Source: Clostridia bacterium (GTDB lineage Bacteria > Bacillota > Clostridia > Christensenellales > Borkfalkiaceae). Taken from it: 6,634 nt of DNA. The translations under genes and the position numbers were made by a program. Below the pieces are notes generated by a model, which worked only from the letters and a program-made list of their open reading frames with translations, had not been told where the DNA came from and made no database searches. The DNA is taken from positions 1 through 6,634 of the forward strand of contig JAGCLN010000087.1 in the NCBI GenBank assembly GCA_017646945.1. Reading direction: 5' to 3'. Below are positions 3,890-6,634 of this stretch, in pieces (position 1 is the first letter of the stretch; each line of letters begins with the position of its first letter).

Positions 3890-6634
3890 TGTGCTTCTCC
3901 AAAACCTTTTTAATGAAAGCGCCGGTATAACTGCTTTCGTTCTTAGCAACTTCTTCAGGCGTTCCAACGGCGATAATAGTACCGCCACCGTCACCGCCTT
4001 CAGGACCTAAGTCAACGATATAATCAGCGGTCTTAATAACGTCTAAATTATGCTCGATAACGATAACCGTATTCCCACTATCACGAAGTTTAGAAAGTAT
4101 GCTTATAAGTTTCTTAACGTCATGAGTGTGAAGACCCGTTGTAGGCTCGTCTAAAATATAAAGCGTTTTGCCGGTAGAACGCTTGGAAAGTTCCGTTGCA
4201 AGTTTTACCCTTTGCGCTTCACCGCCCGACAAGGTAGTTGCAGGCTGACCGAGTTTAATATATCCAAGCCCTACTTCTTTTAAGGTTTTTATCTTTGAAT
4301 AAATTCTTGGAACGTTTTCAAAAAATTCCGTAGCCTCGTCAACGGTCATTTCTAAAACGTCTGAAATGTTTTTACCTTTGTACTTAACTTCAAGCGTTTC
4401 GCGATTGTAACGCTTGCCTTTACATACTTCGCACGGAACGAAAACGTCGGGTAAGAAGTGCATTTCTATCGTGATAATACCGTCACCCGAACAGTTCTCA
4501 CACCTACCGCCCGATACGTTGAAACTGAAACGCCCTGCCGTATAACCCCTTTCCTTCGCGTCAACCGTCGATGCAAAAAGTTCTCTAATATAAGTGAACA
4601 CACCCGTATAGGTTGCAGGGTTACTTCTCGGCGTTCTACCGATTGGCGACTGGTCTATCGCAATAACCTTATCAAAGTGTTCAAGGCCTAAAACCTCATC
4701 GTAATCGCCCTTTCTAACCTTTGCGCCGTTTAACGCGTCCGCCGTAACGGGATATAAAACTTCGTTGATAAGCGAACTTTTACCGCTACCCGATACGCCC
4801 GTTACCGCAGTAATAAGCCCTACGGGGAAATCAACGTCAACGTTCTTTAAGTTGTTTTGCCTTGCGCCCTTAATAGATAAAAACCTATCGGTAGGTTTAG
4901 TTCTAAACTCGGGCACTTCTATTTCTTTTCTGCCGAATATATAATCGGAAGTCAATGAGTTTTCGCACTTTTCAAGACCTTTTATATCGCCCGAATACAC
5001 CACTTCGCCACCGTGAACGCCTGCCTTTGGACCGATATCAACGATATGGTCGGCACAGCGGACGGTATCTTCATCGTGCTCTACAACGATTAAGGTATTG
5101 CCTAAGTCTCTAAGTTTTTTAAGCGAAGAAATAAGCCTTTGATTATCGCGTTGATGAAGGCCGATGCTCGGTTCGTCAAGAATATAAAGCACGCCAGTTA
5201 AACCGCTACCTATTTGAGTTGCAAGCCTTATTCTTTGCGCTTCACCGCCCGATAACGAGCCTGCGCCACGGGATAAAGTTAAATAGTTAAGCCCTACTTC
5301 CCTTAAAAAATTAAGCCTTGCCTTTATCTCTTTAATAATCGCTTTTGAAATAATTTGTTCCGTTTGCGTAAGGGTTAAATTCTCTATGAATAAATAGATG
5401 TCTTCTACGCTCTTATCACACAAAACGTCTATCGACAAACCGCCCACGGTAACCGCAAGCGCTTCCTTTTTAAGCCTTTTGCCGTTACAAGTTTTACAAG
5501 GAAGTGAGAACATATACTTTTCAATCTCACTCTTAGTAAAATCCGAAGTGGTTTCTCTATATCTTCTTTCAAGGTTGGGAATAACGCCTTCGTAACTCGA
5601 ATTGAAACTACCGGTAAACGTGCGCGTGTTATACGCCATTTCAATCTTCTCACCGTTATTGCCGTAAAGTAGCATATTTAAAATATCTTTCGGCAAGTCC
5701 TTAACGGGCGTATCTATTGAAAAACCGTAATGCTTAGCAAGTGAACTAAAATACATATGCGCCATTTTACCCGTATCTAAATTCCAACCGGTAATAGTGA
5801 GCGCGCCTTCTCTAAGCGACTTTGAAGTATCGCCTAATACGAGTTTTTCGTCAACCGCCATTTTGTAGCCTAAGCCTTTACAGTCTGGGCAAGCGCCAAA
5901 GGGGTTGTTGAACGAGAACATTCTCGGCTCAATCTCGGGAATCGATATTCCACAGTCGGGGCAAGCGTAGTTGGTAGAAAATAAATGCTCTTCACCGTCT
6001 TTTTCTATAACCACAAGCCCGTCTGCAAGTTTAATTGCGTTTTCAATGCTATCGGTAAGGCGTTTTTGAATTCCGTTTTTAATGATAAGGCGGTCAACAA
6101 CTACGCTTATATCGTGTTTGATATTTTTTTCAAGTTTAATCTTTTCGGATAAGTCGTAAACTTGTCCGTCAATAGAAACTCTTGCGTAACCTGATTTTTT
6201 ATAGCCTTCAAGTTGCTTTTCAAACTCGCCCTTTCTTCCCCTAACGACAGGCGCGTTAACTAAAATTTTTGCGCCTTCTTCAAATAAGAGAACTTTATCA
6301 ACGATTTCGTCAACCGTTTGCCTGCGAATTTCCCTACCGCACTCAGGACAATGCGGAATGCCTATTTTAGCATACAAAAGCCTAAAATAATCGTAAATTT
6401 CAGTAACCGTACCCACGGTTGAACGCGGATTGTTAGAAGTTGTTTTTTGGTCGATTGAAATTGCGGGCGATAAACCTTCGATAGAATCAACGTCCGGCAT
6501 TTCCATAACCTTATCGGCAATGCCGTCAACCGTTTGTTTTGAAATTTCTTTACCGCAAATATGACAATGCGGAACGCCCACTTTAGCGTATAATAAACGT
6601 AAATAATCGTGAATTTCAGTTACCGTGCCTACCG
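3876..6634 (-). CDS. uvrA: UvrABC system protein A (excinuclease ATPase subunit), 5' end missing, with internal duplication
   Basis: UvrA finds DNA lesions and loads UvrB in nucleotide excision repair; it is a cytoplasmic dimeric ABC-type ATPase. The frame is open to the right edge, so 918 codons are visible and the N-terminus with the first Walker A is outside. Visible landmarks, by window position: APVVRGRKGEF near the UvrB-binding domain (6257-6222); zinc cysteines CPDC...CPDC (5963-5880); first signature LSGGEAQR (5255-5232) and Walker B ILDEPSIGLH (Asp-Glu at 5177-5172); second Walker A GVSGSGKSS (4799-4773); C-terminal zinc cysteines CENC...CEVC (4502-4422); second LSGGEAQR (4232-4209) and Walker B ILDEPTTGLH (4151-4146). 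Everything after about 6500 downwards is a normal full UvrA. The oddity is at the visible start, where a stretch beginning VGTVTEI appears twice, 72 codons apart, giving an expected protein of about 1,020 residues rather than about 950. A GTG at 6581 is an internal codon, not the start. The gene ends inside the next gene. Confidence 0.96.
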   Translation of the reverse strand, partial: VGTVTEIHDYLRLLYAKVGVPHCHICGKEISKQTVDGIADKVMEMPDVDSIEGLSPAISIDQKTTSNNPRSTVGTVTEIYDYFRLLYAKIGIPHCPECGREIRRQTVDEIVDKVLLFEEGAKILVNAPVVRGRKGEFEKQLEGYKKSGYARVSIDGQVYDLSEKIKLEKNIKHDISVVVDRLIIKNGIQKRLTDSIENAIKLADGLVVIEKDGEEHLFSTNYACPDCGISIPEIEPRMFSFNNPFGACPDCKGLGYKMAVDEKLVLGDTSKSLREGALTITGWNLDTGKMAHMYFSSLAKHYGFSIDTPVKDLPKDILNMLLYGNNGEKIEMAYNTRTFTGSFNSSYEGVIPNLERRYRETTSDFTKSEIEKYMFSLPCKTCNGKRLKKEALAVTVGGLSIDVLCDKSVEDIYLFIENLTLTQTEQIISKAIIKEIKARLNFLREVGLNYLTLSRGAGSLSGGEAQRIRLATQIGSGLTGVLYILDEPSIGLHQRDNQRLISSLKKLRDLGNTLIVVEHDEDTVRCADHIVDIGPKAGVHGGEVVYSGDIKGLEKCENSLTSDYIFGRKEIEVPEFRTKPTDRFLSIKGARQNNLKNVDVDFPVGLITAVTGVSGSGKSSLINEVLYPVTADALNGAKVRKGDYDEVLGLEHFDKVIAIDQSPIGRTPRSNPATYTGVFTYIRELFASTVDAKERGYTAGRFSFNVSGGRCENCSGDGIITIEMHFLPDVFVPCEVCKGKRYNRETLEVKYKGKNISDVLEMTVDEATEFFENVPRIYSKIKTLKEVGLGYIKLGQPATTLSGGEAQRVKLATELSKRSTGKTLYILDEPTTGLHTHDVKKLISILSKLRDSGNTVIVIEHNLDVIKTADYIVDLGPEGGDGGGTIIAVGTPEEVAKNESSYTGAFIKKVLEKHNDKR
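3897..3900 (-). promoter_or_regulatory. Ribosome binding site deciding the start of the membrane-protein gene
   Basis: GGAG on the minus strand lies inside the last codons of uvrA, seven bases before the ATG at 3889. Its position favours the 134-residue product over a longer one beginning at 3994. Confidence 0.75.
6285..6418 (-). repeat. Internal uvrA duplication, second copy (canonical position)
   Basis: This copy encodes VGTVTEIYDYFRLLYAKIG, then PHCPECGREIRRQTVDEIVDKVLL, and continues into the normal UvrB-binding region (VVRGRKGEF). It is preceded by the usual UvrA sequence PDVDSIEGLSPAISIDQK, then TTSNNPRST. Order and context are those of a standard UvrA, so this is taken as the copy in canonical position. 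It matches the first copy at an offset of exactly 216 bases. About 26 mismatches were counted by eye over 111 aligned bases (6308-6418 against 6524-6634). Confidence 0.85.
6501..6634 (-). repeat. Internal uvrA duplication, first copy (extra segment, cut by window edge)
   Basis: This copy encodes VGTVTEIHDYLRLLYAKVG, then PHCHICGKEISKQTVDGIADKVMEMP, and then returns to PDVDSIEGLSPAISIDQ, a sequence that normally precedes VGTVTEI. The repeat is therefore in frame with a 72-codon period. Differences from the second copy include His/Tyr, Leu/Phe, Val/Ile twice, His-Ile for Pro-Glu between the cysteines, and Gly for Glu after QTVD. Many codons differ silently. The CxxCG pair is kept in both copies. 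The upstream limit lies outside the window. The join appears to fall in or near the MEMP codons (about 6506-6495). Confidence 0.85.

Noticed and set aside
3890..3994. Upstream extension of the membrane-protein gene to an ATG at 3994
   Set aside because: It would lie entirely inside the conserved C-terminus of uvrA, while a good ribosome site immediately precedes the ATG at 3889.
6579..6581. GTG as the start codon of uvrA
   Set aside because: The same frame stays open to the window edge and encodes conserved UvrA sequence upstream (VGTVTEIHDYLRLLYAK), so it is an internal valine codon.

Overview
The window looks like a piece of an AT-leaning bacterial chromosome. It is most likely from the Bacillota (Clostridia-like), though no closer placement can be made from the sequence alone. 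The grounds are strong GGAG/GAGG ribosome binding sites, a phosphoglucomutase of the long PgcA type known from Bacillus, a NagA with the GLHHRD-type loop, and a Firmicutes-like 23S rRNA 5' domain. Every feature lies on the minus strand, so transcription runs from high to low coordinates.

In transcription order the window holds four genes and part of a fifth. First is a 5'-truncated uvrA (nucleotide excision repair), which runs off the right edge. A 134-residue two-helix membrane protein of unknown function follows, overlapping the end of uvrA by 14 bp. Next are nagA (N-acetylglucosamine-6-phosphate deacetylase) and a phosphoglucomutase/phosphomannomutase (pgcA-like), separated by gaps of 10 and 9 bp, with Shine-Dalgarno sequences overlapping the preceding stop codons. 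These four genes look like one translationally coupled operon joining DNA repair to amino-sugar and hexose-phosphate metabolism. About 330 bp after pgcA comes the 5' end of a 23S rRNA gene on the same strand, cut by the left edge.

Two things stand out. First, the 23S gene is preceded by a protein gene rather than by 16S rRNA or tRNA. In the gap lies a near-consensus sigma-70/sigma-A promoter (TTGACT, 17 bp, TATTAT). Its predicted start sits at the foot of two tandem GC-rich hairpins, followed by a roughly 260-nt AT-rich leader. This suggests an rRNA locus where 23S is unlinked from 16S and driven by its own promoter.

Second, the visible start of UvrA carries a diverged, in-frame tandem duplication with a period of exactly 216 bp (72 codons). 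It repeats the segment that follows the Q-loop region and leads into the UvrB-binding domain. The two copies are about 77% identical in DNA, so this does not look like a recent copying or assembly stutter.

No CRISPR array, insertion sequence, phage gene or tRNA was seen.
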